From the NCBI RefSeq assembly GCF_034424545.1, contig NZ_CP139970.1, positions 124,001-188,000 on the forward strand: a DNA stretch of 64,000 nt, given 5' to 3'. The stretch is from Trinickia caryophylli (GTDB lineage Bacteria > Pseudomonadota > Gammaproteobacteria > Burkholderiales > Burkholderiaceae). Positions 57,184 through 64,000 of the stretch are shown piece by piece (the stretch's first letter is position 1; the number at the start of each line of letters is the position of its first letter). A program made the position numbers and the translations under genes. The notes beneath the pieces are model-generated. The model was not told where the DNA came from. It ran no database searches and was given only the letters and a program-made list of their open reading frames with translations.

Positions 57184-57320
57184 GCGGCCCCCTCAGGCAG
57201 TTGGGAAGCGGTCTGCCACCCATGCATGATGGCACCGTGGCGGGCGATCGTGTGCCGCGCGCCGGCCCGCGCATGCCGCGCGGCGTCGCACGCTGCGGCG
57301 ACAGGAGAATCAGCGTTCAT
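57180..57320 (-). pseudogene. 46-codon remnant, perhaps start of a sugar ABC permease
   Basis: ORF starting inside the last codons of the ATPase-like gene (GGAG upstream of the ATG at 57320) and ending in an ATGA overlap with the SAF subunit. The peptide (MNADSPVAAACDAARHARAG...) is polar with no membrane helix. Position after a sugar ATPase suggests the leftover N-terminus of an RbsC-type permease whose body has been deleted. Confidence 0.4.
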
Positions 57321-58005
57321 GGCAATCGTCTCCTTCGATTGATGCAAGCACTTCACGGTCGCCCCAGAAAGGGCCGAACTCGGCGGCGATGCGGCCTCGG
57401 CTCATGACGAACAAGCGGTCGCACCCCCGCAGGCCGTCGAGTTCGCTGCTCGCCAGAACGACGGCGCACCCGGCGTCGCGCGCATGTTCGGCCATCGCCG
57501 AAATCATGTCTTGCGTGCGCAGATCGACGCCGGCGGCGGGCTCGATCAGAATGAGCACCTTCGGATCGGCTGCGAGCGCGCGCGCCAGCGCCAACGTGAG
57601 GCGCTCGCCGCAGGAAAGCGCCGCGGGCACTTGCTCGCCCGTATCGCCGTCTTGCGGCACACACCGGACGCCGAGCGCCATCGCCGCATTGCGGTTACCT
57701 CCCGGCAGCGTGACGGCGTGGCCGTCGCTCGCGGGAAGGCGCACGACCCCCGAGTGCGGCGAGGTCATCCCGGCGAGCACCCTTGCAACGTTCAGATAGC
57801 CGCTACCCTCCGCCCCGGTAAGGCCGATCAACTCGCCTCGCCTCAGTGCGAGCGACACGTCGCGATAGTCTGCGCCGCTAAGCCGTTCGGCTTCGATTGC
57901 GAACGGCGCGCAAGCGAGGAAGGGGCTGGACGGCTCGACGCCCGCCACTGCGCCACTCAGCGCACCGACGGTCAGCCGATGGGGGAAGTCGAGGAGCATC
58001 GCCAT
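57310..58005 (-). pseudogene. Degenerate sugar ABC importer ATPase (C-terminal half only)
   Basis: 231 codons from an ATG with GGAGG upstream. Aligns by eye to the second ABC half of RbsA/XylG-type proteins (~500 residues): LRRGELIGLTGAEGSGYLNVARVLAG, LSCGERLTLALARAL, DPKVLILIEPAAGVDLRTQ. Walker A lacks the usual GK-S/T, the signature Gly-Gly is CG, and the Walker B Asp is Ile. The first ABC half is missing. Either a relic or a non-catalytic protein kept for coupling. Confidence 0.6.
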
Positions 58006-58025
58006 GACAGCCTCCGATCGTCCGT

Positions 58026-58148
58026 TCAGGCGGGCCAGCCGCGCAAGGCGCGCCCCCTGCCCGTGCACGGGGCCGTGCTGCCCAGTCGCACGCGCACCTC
58101 GGCCGCCGGCGGCCGTTGTTCTGCGCCTGCCGTCTCGCTGATCCTCAC
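58026..58148 (-). CDS. 40-codon leader ORF of the sugar-acid operon
   Basis: GTG at 58148 with AAGGAG seven bases upstream, ending 20 bp before the ATPase relic. The peptide (RISETAGAEQRPPAAEVRVRL...) is unlike known proteins. It may be the trimmed start of a former transporter gene. Confidence 0.25.
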   Translation of the reverse strand: MRISETAGAEQRPPAAEVRVRLGSTAPCTGRGRALRGWPA

Positions 58149-58280
58149 TGCCGTCTCCTTCGTCGCGCCTGGGGCGATATCCGATGAGCAACGTTTGCCG
58201 GGACTTTTCGCCCGCCGCGCGGCGGGTTGGTTATGCTGCGGATCGACGCCGCACCAAGCGACATCTTTTTTCCGCAGCAG

Positions 58281-58311
58281 TTCATGTATGAATCTATTAT
58301 TCATATACGAA
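58281..58311. promoter_or_regulatory. Candidate IclR operator, two repeats
   Basis: TTCATGTATGAA (58281-58292, palindromic arms) and TTCATATACGAA (58300-58311) separated by seven bases, in the divergent gap between the sugar-acid operon and the iclR-type gene. IclR proteins bind such paired palindromes. Confidence 0.6.
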
Positions 58312-58373
58312 CCGACCAACGTCAAGCGCAACGCTTGCCGTGTTTTCCCTAACTATTTGCGACCACAACGACC

Positions 58374-59186
58374 GTGAAGAAGACCGATCCGGCTGCCGAG
58401 GCCAACGAAATGCCCGCGGGCGAGGAAGCCGAGCGCTATCGCGCGCCGGCGCTCGACAAGGGACTGGACATCCTCGAGTTGCTCGCCGAACAAAAAGAGG
58501 GGTTCACGCGTGCGGAGATCATGAAAGCGCTCGGGCGCAACGCGAGCGAGATCTACCGGATGCTCGAGCGACTCGTCGCACGGCAGTACGTCATGCGCTC
58601 GTCGGGCGGCGACCGCTATACGTTGAGCCTGAAGCTCTTCGCGCTCGCGCACCGGCACCCGCCAATGAACCGCTTCCTCGCCGAAGCCCTGCCCCAGATG
58701 CAGCGGTTCGCCGAGCGCGCCGAGCAGTCATGCCATCTGACCGTCTACGACCGCGGCAATCTGCTCGTGATTGCACAGGTGGACGGCCCCGGCACCTGGG
58801 GGCTCTCGATCCGGCTGGGCTCGCGGGTGGGGCTCGTGGACACGGCCTCCGGCCACGTCATGCTGGCCTTCCAGCCCGACGGCGAGCGCGAGCATATGCT
58901 GGCCGAGCACACAAAAGTCAAAGGCGAGATTGCCATGGCGAGCGCCGAACTCGCGGCGATATTCGAACGAATCCGGGCGGACGGCCATCTGCGCAAGGAC
59001 AGCGCGCAGACATTCGGCGTGACGGACATCTCGTTTCCGATTCTGGGCCCATCGGGCCAGGCAATTGCGTCGCTGACGAGCCCCTACATGCGGCGGATCG
59101 ACAGCTACGTCGCGCCGTCGCTCGACGCCGTCACGACCTTGCTCGGAGAGACGGCCGGCAAGCTCTCCATGCATCGCACCGCATGA
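58374..59186 (+). CDS. IclR family transcriptional regulator
   Basis: 270 residues from a GTG (an ATG at 58410 is the alternative). Winged HTH ALDKGLDILELLAEQKEGFTRAEIMKALGRNASEIYRMLERLVARQYV, then the IclR effector domain (VGLVDTASGHVMLAF ... QTFGVTDISFPILGPSGQAIASLTSPY). Divergent from the sugar-acid operon, which it should control with a sugar-acid ligand. Confidence 0.92.
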   Translation: MKKTDPAAEANEMPAGEEAERYRAPALDKGLDILELLAEQKEGFTRAEIMKALGRNASEIYRMLERLVARQYVMRSSGGDRYTLSLKLFALAHRHPPMNRFLAEALPQMQRFAERAEQSCHLTVYDRGNLLVIAQVDGPGTWGLSIRLGSRVGLVDTASGHVMLAFQPDGEREHMLAEHTKVKGEIAMASAELAAIFERIRADGHLRKDSAQTFGVTDISFPILGPSGQAIASLTSPYMRRIDSYVAPSLDAVTTLLGETAGKLSMHRTA

Positions 59187-59201
59187 GTGCGGACAAGGCG
59201 C

Positions 59202-59230
59202 TTGACAATCTATCTATCACAAGGTAGATT
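59202..59230 (+). promoter_or_regulatory. Sigma-70 promoter and operator of the tetR-type gene
   Basis: TTGACA (59202-59207), 17-base spacer and TAGATT (59225-59230). The interval contains AATCTA...TAGATT and GGTAGATT, resembling the palindrome at 59871, so the repressor probably covers its own -10. Confidence 0.7.
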
Positions 59231-59236
59231 ATTGGC

Positions 59237-59803
59237 ATGGAAACGACGAAGCCAGTCCGCGAGCAGGTCCTGGAGCACGCTATCACGCTGATGATGATGC
59301 GGGGCTATCATGGGTTCAGCTATCGCGACTTATCGGCACTCGTCGGCGTGAAGACGTCGAGCATCCATTATTACTTTCCGTCGAAAGACGATCTGGTGCT
59401 CGAGGCCGTCAACGCCTACAGCGACGAAGTGCTCAAGGCCATTCACGGGCTCGATGCGTCGTTGTCGGCCGAAGCGAAGCTCGAGAAATACGCCAGGCTT
59501 TTTGGGCGCGTACTCGGTGATGGCGATCAGATCTGCCTGTGCGGAATGCTCGCGGCCGATATCGAGTCGCTGCCGGAACGCGTGCGCTCGGCCGTCCAGG
59601 CCTTTTTCAGGGCCAACGAGCACTGGCTCGCGAAAGTGCTGGAGCAAGGCAAGCGTGACGGAAGCATCGTAGTTGCGGGAGACCCCGAGCGGGCCGCCCG
59701 CGCACTCTTCGCCACGTTTCAAGGCAGCGTCATAACGAGCCGCCTGTTCCAAACGCGCAGCCGGCTTGAAGATGCCGATGCGTTGTGGAAGACTGCCCGC
59801 TGA
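59237..59803 (+). CDS. TetR family transcriptional regulator
   Basis: 188 residues. N-terminal HTH: EHAITLMMMRGYHGFSYRDLSALVGVKTSSIHYYFPSKDDLVLEAV. The ligand domain holds cysteines in QICLCGMLAADIESLP, which might sense oxidants. It is followed 133 bp later by the ohr gene, with related palindromes before each. Confidence 0.92.
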   Translation: METTKPVREQVLEHAITLMMMRGYHGFSYRDLSALVGVKTSSIHYYFPSKDDLVLEAVNAYSDEVLKAIHGLDASLSAEAKLEKYARLFGRVLGDGDQICLCGMLAADIESLPERVRSAVQAFFRANEHWLAKVLEQGKRDGSIVVAGDPERAARALFATFQGSVITSRLFQTRSRLEDADALWKTAR

Positions 59804-59870
59804 GGCAGCGAAGCAAAAGGAAGTCGGAAACAGCAAGGCGGGGAACCGCCTCTTTAAAGCCGCAGAAATC

Positions 59871-59886
59871 TATCTACTGGTAGATA
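59871..59886. promoter_or_regulatory. Operator palindrome upstream of ohr
   Basis: TATCTACTGGTAGATA, seven-base arms around TG, 50 bp before the ohr start. The right half recurs as GGTAGATT in the tetR-type promoter. Confidence 0.65.
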
Positions 59887-59935
59887 TGTATTGGAATCAG
59901 CAGTCCTCATCAACCCAAAGCAACAGGAGTCTCAC

Positions 59936-60361
59936 ATGTCGATCGAAAAAGTCCTTTACCGTGCTCATGCCCATGCCACCGGTGGCCGCGATGGCCGCGC
60001 CGTGGTGCCCGAAGGCAACCTGGAACTGAAGCTCACGACGCCGCGCGAACTCGGCGGTGCCGGCGGGGAAGGCACGAACCCCGAGCAACTGTTCGCGGCG
60101 GGCTACAGCGCCTGTTTCCTGGGCGCGATGAAATTCGTCGCATCGCGCGAAAAGATCGCGATCCCAGCAGACGTGGCAGTGGACGGTAGCGTCGGCATCG
60201 GCGCGATTCCGACCGGCTTCGGCATCGAAGTCGAGCTGAAGATTTCTCTGCCCGGGCTGGACCGCGCCGTCGCGCAATCGCTGATCGACAAGGCGCACAC
60301 CGTCTGCCCTTACTCGAACGCCACGCGCGGCAACATCGACGTGACGCTGACGCTGGTCTGA
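59936..60361 (+). CDS. ohr: Organic hydroperoxide resistance protein (Ohr/OsmC family)
   Basis: 141 residues from the ATG at 59936 (CAGGAG upstream). Peroxidatic Cys in [11 protein letters not shown], resolving Cys in [11 protein letters not shown], plus the [18 protein letters not shown] loop. It reduces organic hydroperoxides with lipoylated thiols. Ohr is usually under the MarR-type OhrR; here a TetR-type gene takes the neighbouring place. Confidence 0.94.
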   Translation: MSIEKVLYRAHAHATGGRDGRAVVPEGNLELKLTTPRELGGAGGEGTNPEQLFAAGYSACFLGAMKFVASREKIAIPADVAVDGSVGIGAIPTGFGIEVELKISLPGLDRAVAQSLIDKAHTVCPYSNATRGNIDVTLTLV

Positions 60362-60430
60362 ACGTTCGCGGCAGCCGTACTCGCGGCCTCGCGCAGCGCT
60401 TCACGCGCGAGCCGCCATCCGCCATGTCCA

Positions 60431-60464
60431 AACGGTCTCGCCCGCCATGCGGAACGAGACCGTT
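60431..60464 (+). terminator. Hairpin after ohr
   Basis: Arms AACGGTCTCG (60431-60440) and CGAGACCGTT (60455-60464) with a 14-base loop, followed by CCGTTT. Possible terminator for ohr. Together with the next hairpin it fills the 309-bp gap before the DUF4148 gene, which holds no other feature I can see. Confidence 0.5.
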
Positions 60465-60500
60465 CCGTTTGCACGCACCCGCACGTGGGTGGGCGCGCAA

Positions 60501-60527
60501 AGAAAAAAGCCCAGACGATGTCTGGGC
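60501..60527 (-). terminator. Rho-independent terminator of the DUF4148 gene
   Basis: Stem GCCCAGAC (60509-60516) / GTCTGGGC (60520-60527) with loop GAT. Read leftward it ends in TTTTTTCTTT, a classic terminator for the gene at 60671-61021. Confidence 0.9.
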
Positions 60528-60670
60528 AAACACCACCGGGAACCCAGCGGCTCGGAGACTGCGTGCGAGACTTTCGCAGTTGCGGCAGAATCGGCGGCGA
60601 GCCGCGCGTGCAGCGACGCAAGCGAAAGAACCGGCATCACGCTCGTTCGAGCATGACGCCGGCGTGCTCG

Positions 60671-61021
60671 TCAGTTGTGCTGATAGATCGTGACGGGCGG
60701 CGAGTAGCTGCTGCGGGTGCCGTCGCTCAGGCTCGGGCGGCCGGACTCCGCGCTCGCCTGTACGCCGCCGACGCCGGTCGCATCGGCTTGCGGCGCCGCG
60801 CCTGCGGCCGCGTCTTGCGCGGCGAGGCGCGCCTCGACGGCCTGAATGTTTCCGGGGTAGTGCAGCCAGTCGGTCGGACGATAACCTGCCGCGACGACCC
60901 GCTCGAGGTCCGCACGGACCTCGGCGCGTGTGAGCGGACGATTCGCCGACGCCTGGGCGAACGATGCGACAGGTGCGGCGAGAACCAGGGCGACAGCCGC
61001 TGCTTTGACGATTGATTTCAT
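60671..61021 (-). CDS. DUF4148 exported protein
   Basis: 116 residues from the ATG at 61021 (GGAGG upstream). Signal peptide MKSIVKAAAVALVLAAPVASFAQ, then the DUF4148 core LTRAEVRADLERVVAAGYRPTDWLHYPGNIQAVEARLAAQ, a family abundant in Burkholderiaceae. Role unknown. A strong terminator follows. Confidence 0.92.
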   Translation of the reverse strand: MKSIVKAAAVALVLAAPVASFAQASANRPLTRAEVRADLERVVAAGYRPTDWLHYPGNIQAVEARLAAQDAAAGAAPQADATGVGGVQASAESGRPSLSDGTRSSYSPPVTIYQHN

Positions 61022-61214
61022 GATGACCTCCGATTCGATGTTCTGTAAGAAGCCGCGAGTGTTCGTTCGCAGCTGGTGATGCCAGTGTAGGAGTCGCGCG
61101 GCAGGCAATAAATGGGCTATTTCAGAATTCACTGGTGCATTGGGAAGAACAATCACGATCGCCGCGGGGCCTGGCCAACGCCCGCTGCAACCGAAAAGAA
61201 GGAGCAAGCCGGTC

Positions 61215-62153
61215 ATGGACCGCTTCATCGCAATGAAAGTGTTTACGCGCGTGGTCGAGTCGCGCAGTTTCGTGAAAGCCGGCGAATCGCTGCAACTCGC
61301 GACGCCGCAGGTATCGAGAATGGTGCAGTCGCTCGAAGCCCATCTCGGTGCCCGGCTGCTGAACCGCACGACACGCAGCATCAGCCTGACTGAGGACGGC
61401 GAAGCGTATTACGAGCGCTGTCTGCGCGTACTCGCGGAAGTCGACGAGATGGAAGCCGAACTCACGAATGCGAAGCTCAACCCGTCGGGCAAGCTGAAGG
61501 TCAACTTGCCGTCGCTGCTCGCGAAGACGACGATCATTCCCGCACTGCCCGAGTTTTTCGCGGCCTACCCGGACATCCAGATCGAAATGGGCCTCAGCGA
61601 CCGGCAGGTCGACATCATCGAGGAAGGCGTCGACTGCGTGATCCGCACGGGCGATCTGGAAGACTCGGGGCTGGTCGCCCGGCGCATCGGCCTTTTGCCG
61701 CGCGTTACGTGCGCCGCGCCCGCCTACCTCGAAAAATATGGCGAGCCCGAGACACTCGAGGATCTCGGCGAGCACATCGCCGTGAATTACGTTTCGAGCA
61801 ACACGGGCCGCATTCGTACGTGGGATTTTCTCGTCGACGGAAAAATCGAATCGATCGACATGCGCAGCATGATTGCGGTCAACGACGTCGACGCATACGT
61901 GACTTGCGGCCTGTATGGCCTGGGCATTCTGAAAGGCGCCTTGCATCCCCTTTCGCCATATCTGCAAAGCGGTGCACTGCGCCAGATCCTGAAGGACTAC
62001 CCCTCCCCGCCGCGCCCGGTGTCGATCATGTATGCGCGCAATCGGCATCTGCCGCGCAAGGTACGGCTCTTTGCAGATTGGGTGGCCGACGTCTTCGCCC
62101 GCTCGCCGCTCACGCAGCCCGTGGCCGCCGCTCGAAGCATCGAAGCGGTTTGA
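61215..62153 (+). CDS. LysR family transcriptional regulator
   Basis: 312 residues from the ATG at 61215 (AAGGAG upstream). HTH MDRFIAMKVFTRVVESRSFVKAGESLQLATPQVSRMVQSLEAHLGARLLNRTTRSISLTEDG, then a periplasmic-binding-like effector domain. No obvious target gene is divergent within a short distance except the DUF4148 gene about 190 bp away. Confidence 0.92.
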   Translation: MDRFIAMKVFTRVVESRSFVKAGESLQLATPQVSRMVQSLEAHLGARLLNRTTRSISLTEDGEAYYERCLRVLAEVDEMEAELTNAKLNPSGKLKVNLPSLLAKTTIIPALPEFFAAYPDIQIEMGLSDRQVDIIEEGVDCVIRTGDLEDSGLVARRIGLLPRVTCAAPAYLEKYGEPETLEDLGEHIAVNYVSSNTGRIRTWDFLVDGKIESIDMRSMIAVNDVDAYVTCGLYGLGILKGALHPLSPYLQSGALRQILKDYPSPPRPVSIMYARNRHLPRKVRLFADWVADVFARSPLTQPVAAARSIEAV

Positions 62154-62184
62154 CGGCGCACCGGCGCGCGCGCCGCTTCACGTG

Positions 62185-62784
62185 TCAATCGCCTGCGTCC
62201 GGACGCAAACGCAGCTTCAGGCGCAGCGGTTCTCGCAGCGGTTGCGGCGGCCGCGCGCTCAACGCCGCGTCGCTCAACAAACGATGCAATGCCGCATCCG
62301 CCTGGGCGTTGCCGAGCGAATCGAACTCGACGCGCACCGGGCGCCCCCCGGCATCGGGCCATACCGCCAGCGCAACGTCGCGAGGCGGACTCGCTGCGGT
62401 GACGGCGGCCTGCTCGTCGAGGAAGCGGCGCAGCGCCTGCGCATCGTCGCCATCGGCATCGAGCGCCGATTGGAATCGCTGCCCGACGGTGCTCGCGTAG
62501 TCGACCCACGATGCGGGAACCGGCTCGCTCATTGGCTGTGCATGCGCGCAGACTCCAGCCGCCAGGAACGGCGCGAGCAGCCATGCGCCGAGCCGCCCGC
62601 CGCAACGCGGCCGGGCATGCCGGAAGCTCGCGCGCCGGCGCAGGAATCGCAGTACCGCCGGCACAAAAAAGGCCGGCAAGGATGCGCGCAGCGGCAAAAC
62701 TGCGAGCGCGACAGCAAACACAGCGGCGCTCGTGACGCCGCTATCGAGTGCCAGCGGAATAATCAGCGCAATACCCGGGCTCAT
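62185..62784 (-). CDS. Membrane protein with TonB-C-like domain
   Basis: 199 residues (GGAGG upstream of the ATG). One or two N-terminal membrane segments (IALIIPLALDSGVTSAAVFAVALAVLPL; APFLAAGVCAHA), then a periplasmic domain ending DVALAVWPDAGGRPVRVEFDSLGNAQADAALHRLLSDAALSARPPQPLREPLRLKLRL, which has the spacing of TonB C-terminal domains. No proline-rich spanner is present. Function unknown. Confidence 0.6.
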   Translation of the reverse strand: MSPGIALIIPLALDSGVTSAAVFAVALAVLPLRASLPAFFVPAVLRFLRRRASFRHARPRCGGRLGAWLLAPFLAAGVCAHAQPMSEPVPASWVDYASTVGQRFQSALDADGDDAQALRRFLDEQAAVTAASPPRDVALAVWPDAGGRPVRVEFDSLGNAQADAALHRLLSDAALSARPPQPLREPLRLKLRLRPDAGD

Positions 62785-62949
62785 GCATCTGCCTCCTTCG
62801 TTTCAACTGCTCGGCAGCAGCGTCCACAGAGCTGCATGACCGATCGCATCGCCATGCACCGCCATCGCACCCGCCGCGATTTCATCGTCAAAGGCGGGCT
62901 GCCGCCCTGCCCGATCCGCTGCATGGCTCCCCGATCGATGCCCGGTCGC

Positions 62950-63357
62950 TCAAGGGCGCGTTGCCGGAGTCGGCTGCGGGCGCTGAGGAACCGCCGACTT
63001 CCCCCAGTTCGACCCGAACCGGATACTTTCCGAGGAATAGTTGAACGTGCCCACACGATTGGACGGCGACGTTACGATCCCTTCAGCGGGATTCGATGCG
63101 GCAGCCGCCGCACGATTACCGCCACCTGAGAGACGTTGCGAAAGACAGCTATAAGATAGCGCGCGCTCGCCGCCAACTTCCGCATCGACACAGACGGGCT
63201 GCCCGTCCGATGCGCCGCCTGCTGCCTGAGCTTGCCCCCGGTCCGGCTCCTGAGCCGGCATCGGCTCGAGCGCCCGGACCGGTGACGGCGCCAAGCCGGC
63301 CAGGGCCGCTGCCATGCATGCCGTTGCCGCGCAAACCTTCATGTAACGCCGTGTCAT
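62950..63357 (-). CDS. Exported protein of unknown function
   Basis: 135 residues from the ATG at 63357 (GGGAGG upstream). Signal peptide (YMKVCAATACMAAALAGLAPSPVRA). The mature chain is rich in Ala/Pro/Ser, with two cysteines (GQPVCVDAEV, LSYSCLSQRL) that could form a disulfide. No family recognised. Co-directional with both neighbours. Confidence 0.65.
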   Translation of the reverse strand: MTRRYMKVCAATACMAAALAGLAPSPVRALEPMPAQEPDRGQAQAAGGASDGQPVCVDAEVGGERALSYSCLSQRLSGGGNRAAAAASNPAEGIVTSPSNRVGTFNYSSESIRFGSNWGKSAVPQRPQPTPATRP

Positions 63358-63384
63358 CGGTGCCTCCCACAAGACGACCCACGC

Positions 63385-64000
63385 TTATTCCGGGCTCCCG
63401 TCGAAATCCACGCCATCGCGTCCGTCATTCGCCTCCCGCCTCGCCCGCTCTCGCGCCGACTCGTCGAGAAACCGTGCGAAAGCGCGCAACTCGGGCCGCG
63501 CAACGACAGGCGTCCGGATGTCGGCAAGCCGCGCAGCGCGTTCGACCGGCTCCCAATGCAAAAGGTCCGCACCGCTCGGCAACGGCGTGTGCAATGGGTT
63601 GCGATAGACGAGCCTGAAAAGCCGCGGCTCGGCCGCACGCCCGGCGTCCCACAGCTGCCCCACCTCGCGCACCGTCCAGTCGAACCAGAACCGCACGCGC
63701 ACCGGCTCGCCGCGCTCGTCGCGTTGTGCCATGAAGCCGGCCATCGCGAGCAGCACATACGGCAGATCGCGTTGATCGAGCGACGGATAGGACCAGAGGT
63801 TCAGCACGTCCGCGAGCGCGACGAGTTCGCTGAAGCGCTCGAGCGTCAGGCCCGGCGCGCTCGCGCGCGCCATGCGATAGTGTCGCCGCCAGAGGCGCAC
63901 GAAACGGGCTCTTTGCACGGGACCGACCTCGGGGTCATAAGGACGGCCCACCGCGATGCCTTCCGGCTGGTAGCTCGGCGTGGTGAGCGGGCAGCGCTCG
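63385..64000 (-). CDS. Protein of unknown function, 5' end cut by window edge
   Basis: The frame is open to the right edge (…CPLTTPSYQPEGIAVGRPYDPEVG), so the start lies outside; a GTG at 63951 is a possible internal start. Soluble, Arg/Trp-rich (RLWRRHYRMARASAPGLTLERFSELVALADVLNLWSYPSL). No domain recognised. It heads, in this window, the leftward run 64000-62185. Confidence 0.65.
   Translation of the reverse strand, partial: ERCPLTTPSYQPEGIAVGRPYDPEVGPVQRARFVRLWRRHYRMARASAPGLTLERFSELVALADVLNLWSYPSLDQRDLPYVLLAMAGFMAQRDERGEPVRVRFWFDWTVREVGQLWDAGRAAEPRLFRLVYRNPLHTPLPSGADLLHWEPVERAARLADIRTPVVARPELRAFARFLDESARERARREANDGRDGVDFDGSPE

Noticed and set aside
58026..58331. 101-codon frame upstream of the ATPase relic
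   Set aside because: Runs through the operator and promoter region; only the short GTG-started part has a ribosome-binding site.

Overview
The window is high-GC, densely packed DNA whose proteins look like those of the Burkholderiaceae (Burkholderia, Paraburkholderia, Trinickia, Caballeronia). The evidence is the housekeeping gene content, PHB metabolism, paired universal stress proteins, a DUF4148 exported protein and a BolA/YciB/parvulin block. This assignment is inferred from protein resemblance only. No rRNA, tRNA, CRISPR array, transposase or replication origin was seen.

Layout. 1-3.3 kb: tmk (partial), mltG, ygfZ and an NRDE/TANGO2 gene. 3.3-14.5 kb: a mostly leftward block of acyl-CoA and lipid-type enzymes (SDR, CurA-like reductase, thioesterase, Dabb protein, FadB/FadJ-type enzyme, acyl-CoA ligase) with macAB and pncA inside it. 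14.6-28.7 kb: selO, msrB, yciB, bolA, a parvulin, purL, a DadA-like oxidase, nnr, an exported hypothetical and pgi. 28.8-32.7 kb: a lower-GC leftward island of type III secretion cargo with no secretion apparatus. It starts with an InvB/SpaK-type chaperone, followed by one effector resembling plant IQM proteins and two tandem paralogues whose C-terminal half resembles the eukaryotic scavenger decapping enzyme DcpS. 32.8-36.2 kb: an orphan LolD/YbbA ATPase, tesA and ppiD.

36.4-52.7 kb resembles the low-oxygen-activated (lxa) loci of Burkholderia: nitroreductase, PhaZ, PhaC, PhaB, AckA, two Usp proteins, an FNR-type regulator with all four cluster cysteines, a Zn alcohol dehydrogenase, an Acg-like flavoprotein, DUF1488 and a c-type cytochrome. 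Six FNR-box-like sites (TTGAY-N4-RTCAA or one mismatch) lie in front of these genes.

Inside that locus, between the two usp genes (43.1-47.5 kb), is the most striking object in the window: a putative, apparently undescribed RiPP pathway. A 26-codon gene ends in the aromatic core GYIYTY and is followed by a terminator/attenuator hairpin. After it come a cytochrome P450 without the I-helix threonine, a cytosolic-type aryl sulfotransferase, a SAM methyltransferase and a second sulfotransferase, with overlapping start and stop codons. The logic is that of cittilin (precursor ending YIYY, P450, methyltransferase), but two sulfotransferases are added. The product would be a Tyr-crosslinked, methylated and sulfated small peptide.

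52.8-59.2 kb: a deoxy-sugar-acid (L-fucose-type) catabolic operon under a divergent IclR regulator, with a degraded sugar ABC importer. 59.2-60.4 kb: a TetR regulator and an Ohr peroxidase that appear to share an operator. 60.6-64 kb: DUF4148 protein, LysR regulator, and a leftward envelope-type operon of unknown function that runs off the right edge.
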